Below, one piece after another: positions 9,587 through 18,382 of a stretch of 64,000 nt of DNA; positions within the stretch are counted from its first letter, which is position 1; every line of letters starts with the position of its first letter. The position numbers and the translations under genes were made by a program. The notes below the pieces were generated by a model, which was given only the letters and a program-made list of their open reading frames with translations, ran no database searches and was not told where the DNA came from. This DNA is from Firmicutes bacterium HGW-Firmicutes-11 (GTDB lineage: Bacteria; Bacillota; Clostridia; Peptostreptococcales; Anaerovoracaceae): positions 1 through 64,000 of the forward strand of contig PHAE01000006.1 in the NCBI GenBank assembly GCA_002840285.1, given 5' to 3'.

Positions 9587-10528
9587 TTACTCCTGCTTGT
9601 AGGCCTCGCTGTACTCGATGCCGAATTCGTCGCGCAACTTTGTGATCCACTCCAAATATACTTCTGTCAAAGCGTTGTTTTCCAGATTCGCCCTGATCGT
9701 CGCCGAAGACTCCTCAAACGACTCCTTGCCCTGCTTTTTGTCTGTTACTTTTATGATGTGATATCCAAACTGTGATTGGACGACATCACTGATCTCTCCC
9801 GCTTCCAAAGCGAATGCCGCTGTTTCGAATTCCGGAACCATGGCGCCTCTTCCGAAGGTTCCAAGACTACCGCCATCCGGTGCGCTGCCGTCAATGCTGT
9901 GTTCCTTTGCCAATTCGGCAAAATCAGCACCGGCCTTGAGGTCGGCGATCAGTTCTTTGGCCAGTTCCTCGTCTTCTACGAGGATATGGCTGGCAGTTAC
10001 TTCATCGATCTCGAACTGTTCCGGGTTGTCCGTATAGTACGCAGCCACTTCTGCATCTGTGATTTCCGGCATTTCAGCCCTGATCGCATTGAAGAAGGCT
10101 ACGCTGTAAAATTGGCTGATATAAAAATCCTTCAGCGCCTCTTCTGATATCCCGTTCTGCTCCATATAAGCATTGGAGGCTTCTTCGTTTTTCACCATTT
10201 CGAGGAAGCTTGCTGCTGTCGTTTCGTGATCCTCGGGCAAAACGCCAGGCTCATCCTTGTACTTCAATTCCATGAGTTTGATGGCGATCAGATCTTCCAA
10301 TATCATCTTTTTTACAGTAAAGAGATTCTCCTCGGTCATCCAGCTGGTATCGATGCCGTTGACGAACGCATATAAATATGTGTACTGGGTCAATTGGCTC
10401 TCAGTGATCTCCAGATCTCCGACGTTTGCCACGACCGCATCCGCGTCATCCCCGGCTCCGCCGCATCCGGCCAGGGCCAGTACCAGAATGAGGGCCAATA
10501 CCAACGCGATCATCCGTTTTTGTTTCAT
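9587..10528 (-). CDS. prsA: Foldase lipoprotein, PpiC-type peptidyl-prolyl isomerase
   Basis: 313-residue PrsA/SurA-like lipoprotein. It has a signal peptide with lipobox LALAGC at about residue 22, a SurA_N-like helical domain (40-160) and a parvulin domain starting ASHILVEDEELAKELI and ending SQFGYHIIKV (about 180-270). It is anchored outside the membrane and assists folding of secreted proteins. Its position directly downstream of mfd is conserved in Clostridia. Upstream AGGAG supports the start. Confidence 0.93.
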   Translation of the reverse strand: MKQKRMIALVLALILVLALAGCGGAGDDADAVVANVGDLEITESQLTQYTYLYAFVNGIDTSWMTEENLFTVKKMILEDLIAIKLMELKYKDEPGVLPEDHETTAASFLEMVKNEEASNAYMEQNGISEEALKDFYISQFYSVAFFNAIRAEMPEITDAEVAAYYTDNPEQFEIDEVTASHILVEDEELAKELIADLKAGADFAELAKEHSIDGSAPDGGSLGTFGRGAMVPEFETAAFALEAGEISDVVQSQFGYHIIKVTDKKQGKESFEESSATIRANLENNALTEVYLEWITKLRDEFGIEYSEAYKQE

Positions 10529-10596
10529 TTATTGTTTCTCCTATCTGTCTGTCGTCTCAAGATTGTCGGTTTTTCACCGAATCAATCAATTATACG

Positions 10597-13500
10597 TTAC
10601 CTTGCCAGCTTTGTCAAAAATTCTCTGGCTTCCTTCAAGCGGTCGTTGGTCTTGGGATTGACACGAATAAAAGGCTGTCGTCCGCCATGGATCAACATTC
10701 CCATGCCATAGTCTGCTGACAGTTCCGTCATTCCTTCCGGGTGAAGCCGGCTCATCTGTTCGAAATCGAAAATCAGCTTTTTCTGTTCCTCTCTTACTCT
10801 GGTGATGCCTGCTTTCTGGCTTGCCGCCTTGATGCAGGCGATATCGATCAGGTTCATGGTAGCTTTTGGCATGTCGCCAAATCGGTCCAGAAGTTCATCG
10901 ATGATTTCGCTTCGATCCTTTTCTTCACGGATGGAAGCGATTTTTTTGTATACCTGAAGCTTCAATAATTCATCTTCGATATAAGACGATGGGATCAACG
11001 CTTCCACAGGAAGTTCCACTGACGTTTCCTGTTCGGGACGATGCTCCTCCGACCCGCCGGACATTTCTCTCACTGCATCTTCCACTAGTTTGCAGTAGAG
11101 CTCGTACCCGACCATCATCATGTGACCGTGTTGTTCGGTTCCCAAAAGATTTCCTGCGCCCCGGATCTCCAGGTCTCGCATGGCGATGTGAAAACCTGCT
11201 CCGAACTCAGTAAATTCACGGATCGCGCGTAGTCTTTTTTCCGCTGTTTCTGTCAGCACCTTGTTCTTCTGGTACATCAAATAGGCATACGCCATGCGGT
11301 TCGATCTACCGACTCTTCCCCGTAACTGGTACAATTGAGACAGTCCAAAGTGGTCTGCATCCAGAATGATCATGGTGTTGACGTTAGGGATATCCAACCC
11401 GGATTCGATGATCGTAGTGGCGACCAGTATATTCGTGGCACCGCTGACAAAGTTCAGCATCACGTCTTCCAGCTGTTTTTCATCCATTTGCCCATGGCCA
11501 ACGGCGATCGAAGCCTCCGGCACGAGATCCCTGACATGGGAAGCGACTCGCTGGATCCCTCGAACTCGATTATAGACGATGTACACTTGTCCGCCTCTGT
11601 CCAGTTCTCTTTGTATGGCTTCCTTCAGGATCGCATCTTCTTGTTCCATGACATAGGTCTGGACCGGATACCGTTCTTCCGGGGGTTCTTCGATCAAACT
11701 CATATCCCGTATCCCGAGAAGAGACATGTGAAGCGTTCGCGGGATCGGCGTCGCCGAAAGGGTCAATACGTCTACGCTCTTTCGTAGCTGCTTGATCGCT
11801 TCTTTGTGCTGAACACCGAATCGCTGCTCTTCATCGATGACGAGCAAGCCCAGATCCCGGAAAACGACATCCTTTGACAGAAGTCGATGGGTCCCGATCA
11901 GGATATCGATCGTCCCTTTTTTGGTCTTGTCGAGGATGGCTGTCTGCTGTTTCTCGTCACGAAATCGACTGAGCATTTCTACCTGGAAAGGGAAGGATTC
12001 AAATCGTTCCTTGAAGGTGTAGTAGTGCTGGTTTGCCAACAGCGTCGTCGGCACCAGGATGGCCGCTTGCTTACCATCAGCGACGCATTTGAAGACAGCT
12101 CTTGCTGCTACCTCCGTTTTTCCGTATCCTACATCACCACAGAGCAGACGGTCCATCGGAACCACCTTTTCCATGTCCCGCTTGATTTCACGGATCGATC
12201 TCAGCTGATCCGGTGTCTCTTCATAGGGAAATAAGTCCTCAAACTCTCTTTGCCAAAGGCTGTCCTTTGAAAATGCATGCCCCTGCTCCAGCTGTCTTGC
12301 TGCGGAAAGAGCAATCAATTCAATGGCCAGATCCTGGACCGCAGCTTTGGCCTTGGCCTTGGTTTTCTTCCATTCTCCACCGGAAAGCTTGCTTATCTTA
12401 GGGGTTGCACCATCGGCTCCGACATATTTTTGGACGATGTCCATCTGCTCCACCGGTATGTAGAGCAGATCTTCCCCGGCATACTTGATTTTCAGATAGT
12501 CCTTACGAACGTCCTGCACTTCCAGTTGAACCACACCAAGAAATTTGCCGATCCCATGGTTCTCGTGAACTACAAAATCACCATGACGGATGTCGGTAAA
12601 AGCTTTGATGGAACCATGACCGTCTGCGTCCCTTCGACCGGCTTTCTGTTTGACTCGGAGAAAGATATCTTTGTCGGAAAGCAAAGCAACTTTCTCTTCA
12701 GGAAACTCCATTCCTCCGCTGATCTGACCGATTTCGACCGATACCGTTTCCTCCATGCCGATCCGGTGAAGGAAATCTCTCATATTGTTGGCTCGATCTT
12801 TGGTACTGCACAAGATGCGGATCTGGTAATTCTGTGAGCCATAGCGCAGCAGCTCAGTCTCCAAAAAATCCATACGGCCGTTGAATACAGTCGCTTGTCT
12901 GGATGCGACAGAAATGCTGTCAACAAGTTGTGTTACTCCGCGGATCTGCTTTTGAAACGGAGTCAATAAAAACACAGGCTTCTTCCGGTACAGATCGCTG
13001 TATTCCCCGGAACCGGAAAATGCGCTGACGTCGCTGGGTATTGCATCTCCACGTTCCAACAAGGTCTTGAAGTCTTCCATGAATTCTGTCTCAGCAGCGT
13101 CTAAAGTCTCCGCAACTCTATCCGGGTCATCGACGATCACACAAGATCCCGGGACGAGATAATCCCATAGAAAAGTTGGTTCTGGATAGAAATAGTGTGT
13201 GTGGTTTTCCAGAAGTTGTAGATTGGTTCCGGTTTCTATGGCCTCTAGGATCTTTGATTCTCTTGCAGCCAAACGCTCCCGTTTTTCTCCCGAGAGTTTT
13301 TTTCCGAAAGACTCATGGCTTTCTCGTATTCTGGTCGCTGCCTGCTCAAACAGGAATTCAGACCGAACGATCAGTTCTGCCGGGAAGATTCGTATCTGTG
13401 GAATCGACTCCACCGAGCGCTGTGTGGTTGGATCAAACAGACGAAGCGAATCCACCTCGGTATCGAAAAATTCAATTCGACAAGGGTGTCGTTGGTCCGG

Positions 13501-14043
13501 AGGAAAGACATCGAGTATCCCGCCCCGAAGGCTGAATTGCCCCTTGGCTTCTACGAAGCCGGTTCGCTCGTACCCCATCTGGAACAGCCGGTTCTTCACA
13601 TCTTCCAGATCCATTTCCAAACCGGGAGTGACCTCGATGACATGTTTCAGAAACAGGGTTCGGGGAGCAATGCTCTTCAAGGCACTTCCAATGGACGAGA
13701 CGACGATGACGTCTTTGTTTTGTGCAAGGGGAATCAAGACAGACAGCCGGTCGACGAGTGCTTCGTGACTTTTCGCGTCAAAAGCGAACAATGACCGTTC
13801 TTCTTCAGGCATCAGATGGATGTTGTTTTCCGGCACAAAAAAAGAAAGGTCCTCTGCCAGCCGCTTTGCCTTTCCGTAAGTCGAAGTCAACAAAAGTGTC
13901 TGGCCGCCCCGTTCGGTTGCGATCAGACCAGCGATCGCCGCAGATCTGCTTTCCGCAATGCCGGAAATGTTGACCGCTCCTTCACGGATTCCCGCCAGTG
14001 CGCGAATCCTCTGAAAACGGCTTTGGGTCAATGCGTCACTCAT
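10597..14043 (-). CDS. mfd: Transcription-repair coupling factor Mfd
   Basis: 1148 residues, full length. Order of parts: UvrB-homology module (to about 330), RNA polymerase interaction domain beginning DIRHGDFVVHENHGIGKFLG, then a RecG-like translocase with Walker A GDVGYGKTE, DEEQRFG in motif II, SATPIPRTLHMSLLGIRD and GRVGRSNRMAYAYL, and the TRCF C-terminal domain. It displaces stalled RNA polymerase and recruits UvrA. The first bases overlap the pth stop by 8, so the two are co-translated. Confidence 0.98.
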   Translation of the reverse strand: MSDALTQSRFQRIRALAGIREGAVNISGIAESRSAAIAGLIATERGGQTLLLTSTYGKAKRLAEDLSFFVPENNIHLMPEEERSLFAFDAKSHEALVDRLSVLIPLAQNKDVIVVSSIGSALKSIAPRTLFLKHVIEVTPGLEMDLEDVKNRLFQMGYERTGFVEAKGQFSLRGGILDVFPPDQRHPCRIEFFDTEVDSLRLFDPTTQRSVESIPQIRIFPAELIVRSEFLFEQAATRIRESHESFGKKLSGEKRERLAARESKILEAIETGTNLQLLENHTHYFYPEPTFLWDYLVPGSCVIVDDPDRVAETLDAAETEFMEDFKTLLERGDAIPSDVSAFSGSGEYSDLYRKKPVFLLTPFQKQIRGVTQLVDSISVASRQATVFNGRMDFLETELLRYGSQNYQIRILCSTKDRANNMRDFLHRIGMEETVSVEIGQISGGMEFPEEKVALLSDKDIFLRVKQKAGRRDADGHGSIKAFTDIRHGDFVVHENHGIGKFLGVVQLEVQDVRKDYLKIKYAGEDLLYIPVEQMDIVQKYVGADGATPKISKLSGGEWKKTKAKAKAAVQDLAIELIALSAARQLEQGHAFSKDSLWQREFEDLFPYEETPDQLRSIREIKRDMEKVVPMDRLLCGDVGYGKTEVAARAVFKCVADGKQAAILVPTTLLANQHYYTFKERFESFPFQVEMLSRFRDEKQQTAILDKTKKGTIDILIGTHRLLSKDVVFRDLGLLVIDEEQRFGVQHKEAIKQLRKSVDVLTLSATPIPRTLHMSLLGIRDMSLIEEPPEERYPVQTYVMEQEDAILKEAIQRELDRGGQVYIVYNRVRGIQRVASHVRDLVPEASIAVGHGQMDEKQLEDVMLNFVSGATNILVATTIIESGLDIPNVNTMIILDADHFGLSQLYQLRGRVGRSNRMAYAYLMYQKNKVLTETAEKRLRAIREFTEFGAGFHIAMRDLEIRGAGNLLGTEQHGHMMMVGYELYCKLVEDAVREMSGGSEEHRPEQETSVELPVEALIPSSYIEDELLKLQVYKKIASIREEKDRSEIIDELLDRFGDMPKATMNLIDIACIKAASQKAGITRVREEQKKLIFDFEQMSRLHPEGMTELSADYGMGMLIHGGRQPFIRVNPKTNDRLKEAREFLTKLAR

Positions 14044-14620
14044 TCTCTTCCGGGTCCTTTGTCTTTGCGTTGAATTCGTTCATGGCTCGTCCGATACCGG
14101 AAGATAAAATGCATTCCAGTGATTCTACTGCCCTGGTGATGATCTGCTCTATGATCGCCTTTTCTTCTCTTCGGAAACCACCAGTCACAAAGTCCGCCAG
14201 GTGCATCTTCCGTTCCCCACCGATTCCGATCCGAACCCTGGGGAAATCGTCAAACTGCAGATCGTAAATAATGGATCGCATGCCGTTATGGGTCCCTGCG
14301 CTGCCGCTCTCACGGATCCGCATTCTTCCTACCGGCAAATCGATGTCATCGTAGACAACGATCAACTCCTCCGGAGCGATCTTGTAATAAGCGACCACCT
14401 CCCGGACACTTTGTCCCGACAGGTTCATGTAGGTTTGCGGTTTGACGAGCAAAACCTTATGACCGGAAATCGTTCCTTCCCCGATCAGTGCTTTATGTTT
14501 GAGTTTGTTCACCTTGATGCCGTGCTTTTCTCCCAATAGATCCACTGTGAGAAATCCTACGTTATGTCTGGTGTTTTCATATCTTCTTCCCGGATTTCCG
14601 AGGCCAACGATCACATACAT
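14036..14620 (-). CDS. pth: Peptidyl-tRNA hydrolase
   Basis: 194-residue Pth with MYVIVGLGNPGRRYENTRHN at the N-terminus (catalytic His at residue 20) and KPQTYMNLSG. It releases peptides from peptidyl-tRNA. The start at 14620 is set by the family N-terminus; an upstream in-frame ATG inside prs would add 25 unrelated residues. It begins 4 bases after the prs stop with no clear ribosome binding site, so translation is probably coupled to prs. Confidence 0.97.
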   Translation of the reverse strand: MYVIVGLGNPGRRYENTRHNVGFLTVDLLGEKHGIKVNKLKHKALIGEGTISGHKVLLVKPQTYMNLSGQSVREVVAYYKIAPEELIVVYDDIDLPVGRMRIRESGSAGTHNGMRSIIYDLQFDDFPRVRIGIGGERKMHLADFVTGGFRREEKAIIEQIITRAVESLECILSSGIGRAMNEFNAKTKDPEENE

Positions 14621-14624
14621 CGGA

Positions 14625-15575
14625 TCAATCAAAGAGTCTGCTGATGGAGTCGTTGGTAAAGATCCGCAACATTGCTTCCGCGAAGAGTGGCGCAACCGAC
14701 AGTGTTGTGATTTTGTCCAATTTCTTCTCTTCTGGCAATGGAATGGTGTTCAATATCACAAGTTCCCGAATCACAGAATCCTGGATCCGCTCGATGGCAG
14801 GTCCCGAAAGGACCGGGTGAGTTGAGCATGCATACACGTCTTTTGCGCCCATGTCCTTGAGCACTTTACCGGCATTTGTGATCGTGCCGGCTGTGTCTAT
14901 CATATCATCCACCAGTATGACATTCTTTCCTTCTATGTCACCGATGATGTTCATGATTTCCGAAACGTTGGCCTTGGGTCGCCGTTTGTCGACGATGGCA
15001 ATGGGAGCATCCAGTGGATGTGCCATATTTCTGGCCCTGACCACGCTTCCATGATCCGGAGAAACGATGACCAGATCGTCCAGGCGCATTTCTTTGAAAT
15101 ACTTCACCAGGATCGGCATCCCCAGTAGATGGTCAACCGGGATATTGAAATACCCCTGGATCTGGGCTGCGTGCAGATCCATCGTAACGACTCGATCAGC
15201 GCCTGCCGAACTGATCAGATCGGCAACCAGTTTTGCCGTGATCGGGTCTCTCGCTTTCGCCTTTCTGTCCTGCCTTGCATATCCGTAATATGGTATGACC
15301 GCATTTATCCTGCCGGCTGACGCTCGCTTCATTGCGTCTATCATGATCAGAAGTTCCATCAAGTTGTCGTTGACCGGATCGCAGGTAGACTGAACGATGT
15401 AGGTGTCAATGCCTCTGACAGTCTCCCAAATATTGACGGAAATTTCTCCGTCGCTGAACTTGCTTACAGTGGAACGGCCTAACGGCTTTCCCATGATAGA
15501 AGCGATTTCCTCGGCCAGCTCCAGGTTGGAATTCCCGGTAAAAATTTTAAAATCTGCGAATGCTCCGCTCTTCAT
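14625..15575 (-). CDS. prs: Ribose-phosphate pyrophosphokinase
   Basis: 316-residue PRPP synthetase making 5-phosphoribosyl diphosphate for purine, pyrimidine, His and Trp synthesis. Motifs include [25 protein letters not shown], the metal site [15 protein letters not shown], and the PRPP loop [12 protein letters not shown]. Length and order are those of class I enzymes. It follows the glmU-like gene by about 30 bp in the conserved clostridial order. Confidence 0.98.
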   Translation of the reverse strand: MKSGAFADFKIFTGNSNLELAEEIASIMGKPLGRSTVSKFSDGEISVNIWETVRGIDTYIVQSTCDPVNDNLMELLIMIDAMKRASAGRINAVIPYYGYARQDRKAKARDPITAKLVADLISSAGADRVVTMDLHAAQIQGYFNIPVDHLLGMPILVKYFKEMRLDDLVIVSPDHGSVVRARNMAHPLDAPIAIVDKRRPKANVSEIMNIIGDIEGKNVILVDDMIDTAGTITNAGKVLKDMGAKDVYACSTHPVLSGPAIERIQDSVIRELVILNTIPLPEEKKLDKITTLSVAPLFAEAMLRIFTNDSISRLFD

Positions 15576-15604
15576 AATCTTGACAGCCTCCGTTTCTTAC
15601 TCTA

Positions 15605-16330
15605 CTACTTTTTCTTCTTCAGAATTCCACGCTTCTCGACCCAACCCTCGATACATCTTGCCTTTTCTCTTCCAATACAGAGAGCACCCGGCGGCACATC
15701 TCTTGTGACCGTTGTTCCCGCCGCTACGTATGCACCGTTTCCTATTTTTACAGGAGAGATGAGATTACTGTTGCAACCGATAAATGCACCGTCCTCCACG
15801 ACCGAGCGGTGTTTGTCCTTGCCGTCATAATTGACGAATACGACACCACAGCCTAGATTGACCCCCGCTCCAACATCTGCATCGCCAATGTAGGTGAGGT
15901 GAGATGCCTTGGAACCATCGCCCATAGTCGAGTTTTTCACCTCAACGAAATCACCGACTTTCGCATCGGCACCGATTCGGCTACCGGGCCTCAAATAGGC
16001 GAAGGGACCGATCTTGCTTCGATCCCCCACTTCGCTGGAAAGAACGATGGACTGTTCCATCTCCACCCCGTCGCCAATAGTGCTGGCATTGATTCGGGAG
16101 TGGTGCCCGATCCGACAGTCGCTACCGATACGGGTTGCCCCCTCGATCACAACGCCGACTCCTATGATGGTGCCAACGCCGATCACCGTGTCCGGACTGA
16201 TATATGCGCTCTTCCAGTCAAAAAAAACCACGCCGGCTTCCATATGTATTTGGATGATCGCCAGCCGTTCCTTCTCTTTTTCCTGTTCCCGGGCAAGTAG
16301 CCGGTCCCAGGCAGATTCCTGTTCCCTCAT
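15605..16330 (-). CDS. glmU: Stand-alone GlmU acetyltransferase domain (no uridyltransferase half)
   Basis: 241 residues consisting of a short helical linker (1-36) and a left-handed beta-helix. It aligns with the C-terminal half of GlmU. The residues equivalent to E. coli R333, K351, H363, Y366, N377, N386 and K392 are R114, K132, H144, Y147, N158, N167 and K173, all with identical spacing. It should acetylate glucosamine-1-phosphate. The roughly 220-residue N-terminal uridyltransferase normally fused in front is absent; only a 105-bp spacer separates it from the upstream gene. The start at 16330 is supported by AGGAG 8 bases upstream. Confidence 0.85.
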   Translation of the reverse strand: MREQESAWDRLLAREQEKEKERLAIIQIHMEAGVVFFDWKSAYISPDTVIGVGTIIGVGVVIEGATRIGSDCRIGHHSRINASTIGDGVEMEQSIVLSSEVGDRSKIGPFAYLRPGSRIGADAKVGDFVEVKNSTMGDGSKASHLTYIGDADVGAGVNLGCGVVFVNYDGKDKHRSVVEDGAFIGCNSNLISPVKIGNGAYVAAGTTVTRDVPPGALCIGREKARCIEGWVEKRGILKKKK

Positions 16331-16362
16331 GTCGTTGCTCCTGCTCTTTTTCTTGCAAGTCC

Positions 16363-16391
16363 AGTATAGCACCTTCCCCGCGGTCGGGCAA
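16363..16391 (-). promoter_or_regulatory. Promoter in front of the truncated glmU
   Basis: Minus-strand TTGCCC (16386-16391), 17-bp spacer and TATACT (16363-16368). It would drive the glmU'-prs-pth-mfd run independently of spoVG and purR. Confidence 0.5.
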
Positions 16392-16406
16392 GTGGTCGGA
16401 AGTCCG

Positions 16407-16423
16407 GGTCCCCTCCGGGGACC
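16407..16423 (-). other. Perfect GC-rich hairpin between the GerMN gene and glmU
   Basis: GGTCCCC and GGGGACC form a 7-bp perfect stem with a 3-base loop directly after the GerMN stop codon. No T-run follows on either strand, so it is at most a weak terminator or an mRNA stabiliser. Confidence 0.5.
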
Positions 16424-16435
16424 GATTCAATCCAG

Positions 16436-16957
16436 TCATGAGGCGGGCAGGATCTCGAACTGTCCGATGGGACGATCCCACAGAAAACACCCATCGTCCC
16501 AAGGCTCTCCTTCGACTGTAACCTGTACAAGGATGATCGTTGGCTCCTGGGTCAGCGTTAGAATGATCGTGTCCATGAAAGCCAGACCGGGGCGATCCCA
16601 GGCACCTTCGCCTTCATAAACGGCAGAAGACAGATCGACCCGTGCGGTCCCTTCTTCCACCGAAACCGACCGGACTTCTGTGTCCGGTGGCACCGCGCCT
16701 GCCAGCCCTTTTTCCTCAGATCGTGGTCCTTTCGCCAGTTCTTCCAGCAAAAAGAGGATCCGCTCTTCGTCCGTGTCCGGGAGGTCGCCGGTACGTTCCA
16801 CTGCCTTGGCAAAACCGGTAAATGGTGACCGCTCTTCTTGCGAAAGCTCCGTGTCGGCAAAAAACAAGCGGTAAGTGTCTTCGCCGGCACAGCCAAAGGT
16901 CGTCAGCACAAGAAGGAGCAAACAGACGGCCAATATCGATCGATTTCTACCTTTCAT
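16436..16957 (-). CDS. GerMN-domain lipoprotein
   Basis: 173-residue lipoprotein. The signal peptide ends in a lipobox TTFGC at about residue 23. The mature part matches the GerMN (sporulation/spore germination) domain: LFFADTELSQEER, a central EERILFLLEELAKGP, and VSVEEGTARVDLSSAV. GerMN proteins act at the outer face of the membrane, but no specific role can be assigned. Start at 16957 chosen for GGAGG 6 bases upstream. It sits between spoVG and glmU, an unusual insertion into that order. Confidence 0.8.
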   Translation of the reverse strand: MKGRNRSILAVCLLLLVLTTFGCAGEDTYRLFFADTELSQEERSPFTGFAKAVERTGDLPDTDEERILFLLEELAKGPRSEEKGLAGAVPPDTEVRSVSVEEGTARVDLSSAVYEGEGAWDRPGLAFMDTIILTLTQEPTIILVQVTVEGEPWDDGCFLWDRPIGQFEILPAS

Positions 16958-17035
16958 GGGTATCCTCCGCTCCAATAGAAAGAAAAGACGCCATTCCGAC
17001 GAACAGCGTCCATGCATGCGATGTGCCAGTGAGGG

Positions 17036-17347
17036 TCATTCCTCCGGCGATGCGGCCACTTCTCCGGCAGGTACTGCCGGTTCTGCCTTTTCTTCCAGGA
17101 GTTTGTCGTATTCCTCAAAGATGGCTGCTTTGATCCGGTTTCTGGTTTCTGATGTCAATGGATGAGCGATGTCACGAAAGTCTCCCTCTCCCATTTTTCT
17201 GCTTGGCATGGCGATGAAAAGACCGTTCTGTCCTTCAATGATCTTGATGTCATGAACGACGAACTCCTCATCAAAGGTTACCGATACGACTGCTTTCATC
17301 TTCCCATCATCGTTGACTTTGCGAATCCTAACATCAGTGATATCCAT
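17036..17347 (-). CDS. spoVG: Septation/RNA-binding regulator SpoVG
   Basis: 103-residue Spo[22 protein letters not shown] at the N-terminus, [11 protein letters not shown] near residue 50, and a basic C-terminal helix followed by an acidic tail. A small nucleic-acid-binding regulator of septation, capsule and sporulation functions in Firmicutes. Start at 17347 follows the family N-terminus; GGTGG lies 9 bases upstream. Located 49 bp after purR as in Bacillus and Clostridia. Confidence 0.95.
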   Translation of the reverse strand: MDITDVRIRKVNDDGKMKAVVSVTFDEEFVVHDIKIIEGQNGLFIAMPSRKMGEGDFRDIAHPLTSETRNRIKAAIFEEYDKLLEEKAEPAVPAGEVAASPEE

Positions 17348-17396
17348 GGAATACACCACCTCTCCAAGACGATTATATCGTTAAATTCCGACGATT

Positions 17397-18221
17397 TCAA
17401 GCGCGATTCTCAAATTTAACATCTCGTTCTCTGAATATTTCGATTGTTTTTGCTTCTTCATCGACTTCACCCAGATAGAGTAGGGGGTAATAATCATCTA
17501 TCTTCTTCTTTTGTGGTTCAACTGAAGCGATGACTACACCGGTCCCAACCACAGAAACGTCAAATTCTCCAAGGATCTCGATGATCCCCTTGATGCTGCC
17601 TCCTGCTCGCATGAAGTCGTCGATGATGATCGCTCGTTTCCCCGGTTCTACTGCCCGTTTTGCAAGTGACATCTTTTGGATCCGTTCTGCCGAACCGGAA
17701 AAATAATTGATGCTGACGGTAGATCCTTCCGAGATCTTGCTTTCTCTTCTGACCACGACCAACGGCAGATTCAGCATATGTGCTGTCATAAATGCGATGG
17801 GTATCCCTTTGGTTTCGATCGTGACAACGTAATCTGCGCCCCGATTCATGAACTGTTCGGAAAACATCATGGCTACGCCGCTGACGATATTTGGATCAAA
17901 CATCAAATCCGAAGTGTAAAGGAAACCTCCTCCCAATATTCGGTTGCTGTCTGACAGCTTACTGCACAATTTTGTCAGAAGTTCCTCTCCGTGGCGGGGG
18001 GATACCAACGGAATATATTTGATCCCGCCCTTTGCTCCTGCCGTTGTTTCGATCCGGCCCAGTTCGGTAGCAAGAAGCAGTTGCCGAGCAGTTGATACGT
18101 CTTCGCTTACGGTTGACTTCGCTGCGGTGAACATATCGCTGAAATACCCAAGGGAGTAGATTTGATTGGGGTTCTGCGTCAGTATTCGTATGATTGCGCC
18201 GACACGTTCTGTTCGTTTCAT
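17397..18221 (-). CDS. purR: Purine operon repressor PurR
   Basis: 274 residues: an N-terminal winged helix (RTERVGAIIRILTQNPNQIY) and a phosphoribosyltransferase-like effector domain with the PRPP loop AIIIDDFMRAGGSIKG at about residue 200. In Bacillus-type PurR this domain senses PRPP and releases DNA. It heads the housekeeping run that includes prs, which makes its effector. Its promoter overlaps a PurBox-like inverted motif, so autoregulation is likely. Confidence 0.95.
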   Translation of the reverse strand: MKRTERVGAIIRILTQNPNQIYSLGYFSDMFTAAKSTVSEDVSTARQLLLATELGRIETTAGAKGGIKYIPLVSPRHGEELLTKLCSKLSDSNRILGGGFLYTSDLMFDPNIVSGVAMMFSEQFMNRGADYVVTIETKGIPIAFMTAHMLNLPLVVVRRESKISEGSTVSINYFSGSAERIQKMSLAKRAVEPGKRAIIIDDFMRAGGSIKGIIEILGEFDVSVVGTGVVIASVEPQKKKIDDYYPLLYLGEVDEEAKTIEIFRERDVKFENRA

Positions 18222-18245
18222 GCTGTATCCTTCCTGTTGGTAGCA

Positions 18246-18304
18246 AATACCGAATGTTCGCAGTGATTCTTTTTCATATTATTCGTTTTTTCATTTTTTG
18301 TCAA
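18246..18304 (-). promoter_or_regulatory. purR promoter with PurBox-like arms
   Basis: Minus-strand TTGACA (18299-18304), 17-bp spacer and TAATAT (18276-18281). Two inverted PurBox-like arms are present: 18246-18258 (AATACCGAATGTT) and 18278-18290 (ATTATTCGTTTTT). The second overlaps the -10. The gap between arms is 19 bp, slightly longer than the 16-17 bp known from Bacillus, so the operator call is tentative while the promoter is strong. Confidence 0.55.
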
Positions 18305-18338
18305 TTTCCTGATTTTGTGTGGCAGCAACACTTCATTG

Positions 18339-18347
18339 TGCTATAAT
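18339..18347 (+). promoter_or_regulatory. Extended -10 promoter of murC
   Basis: TGCTATAAT forms an extended -10 element; the -35 region is poor. It lies 36 bp upstream of the murC start and 35 bp from the divergent purR -35. Confidence 0.6.
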
Positions 18348-18382
18348 CAAGAGCAAGCAGACCAAAGTTCGAGGAGGAGTTC

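Noticed and set aside
16407-16423. GGTCCCC/GGGGACC hairpin as an intrinsic terminator
   Set aside because: No T-run follows on the minus strand, so it was listed only as a hairpin.
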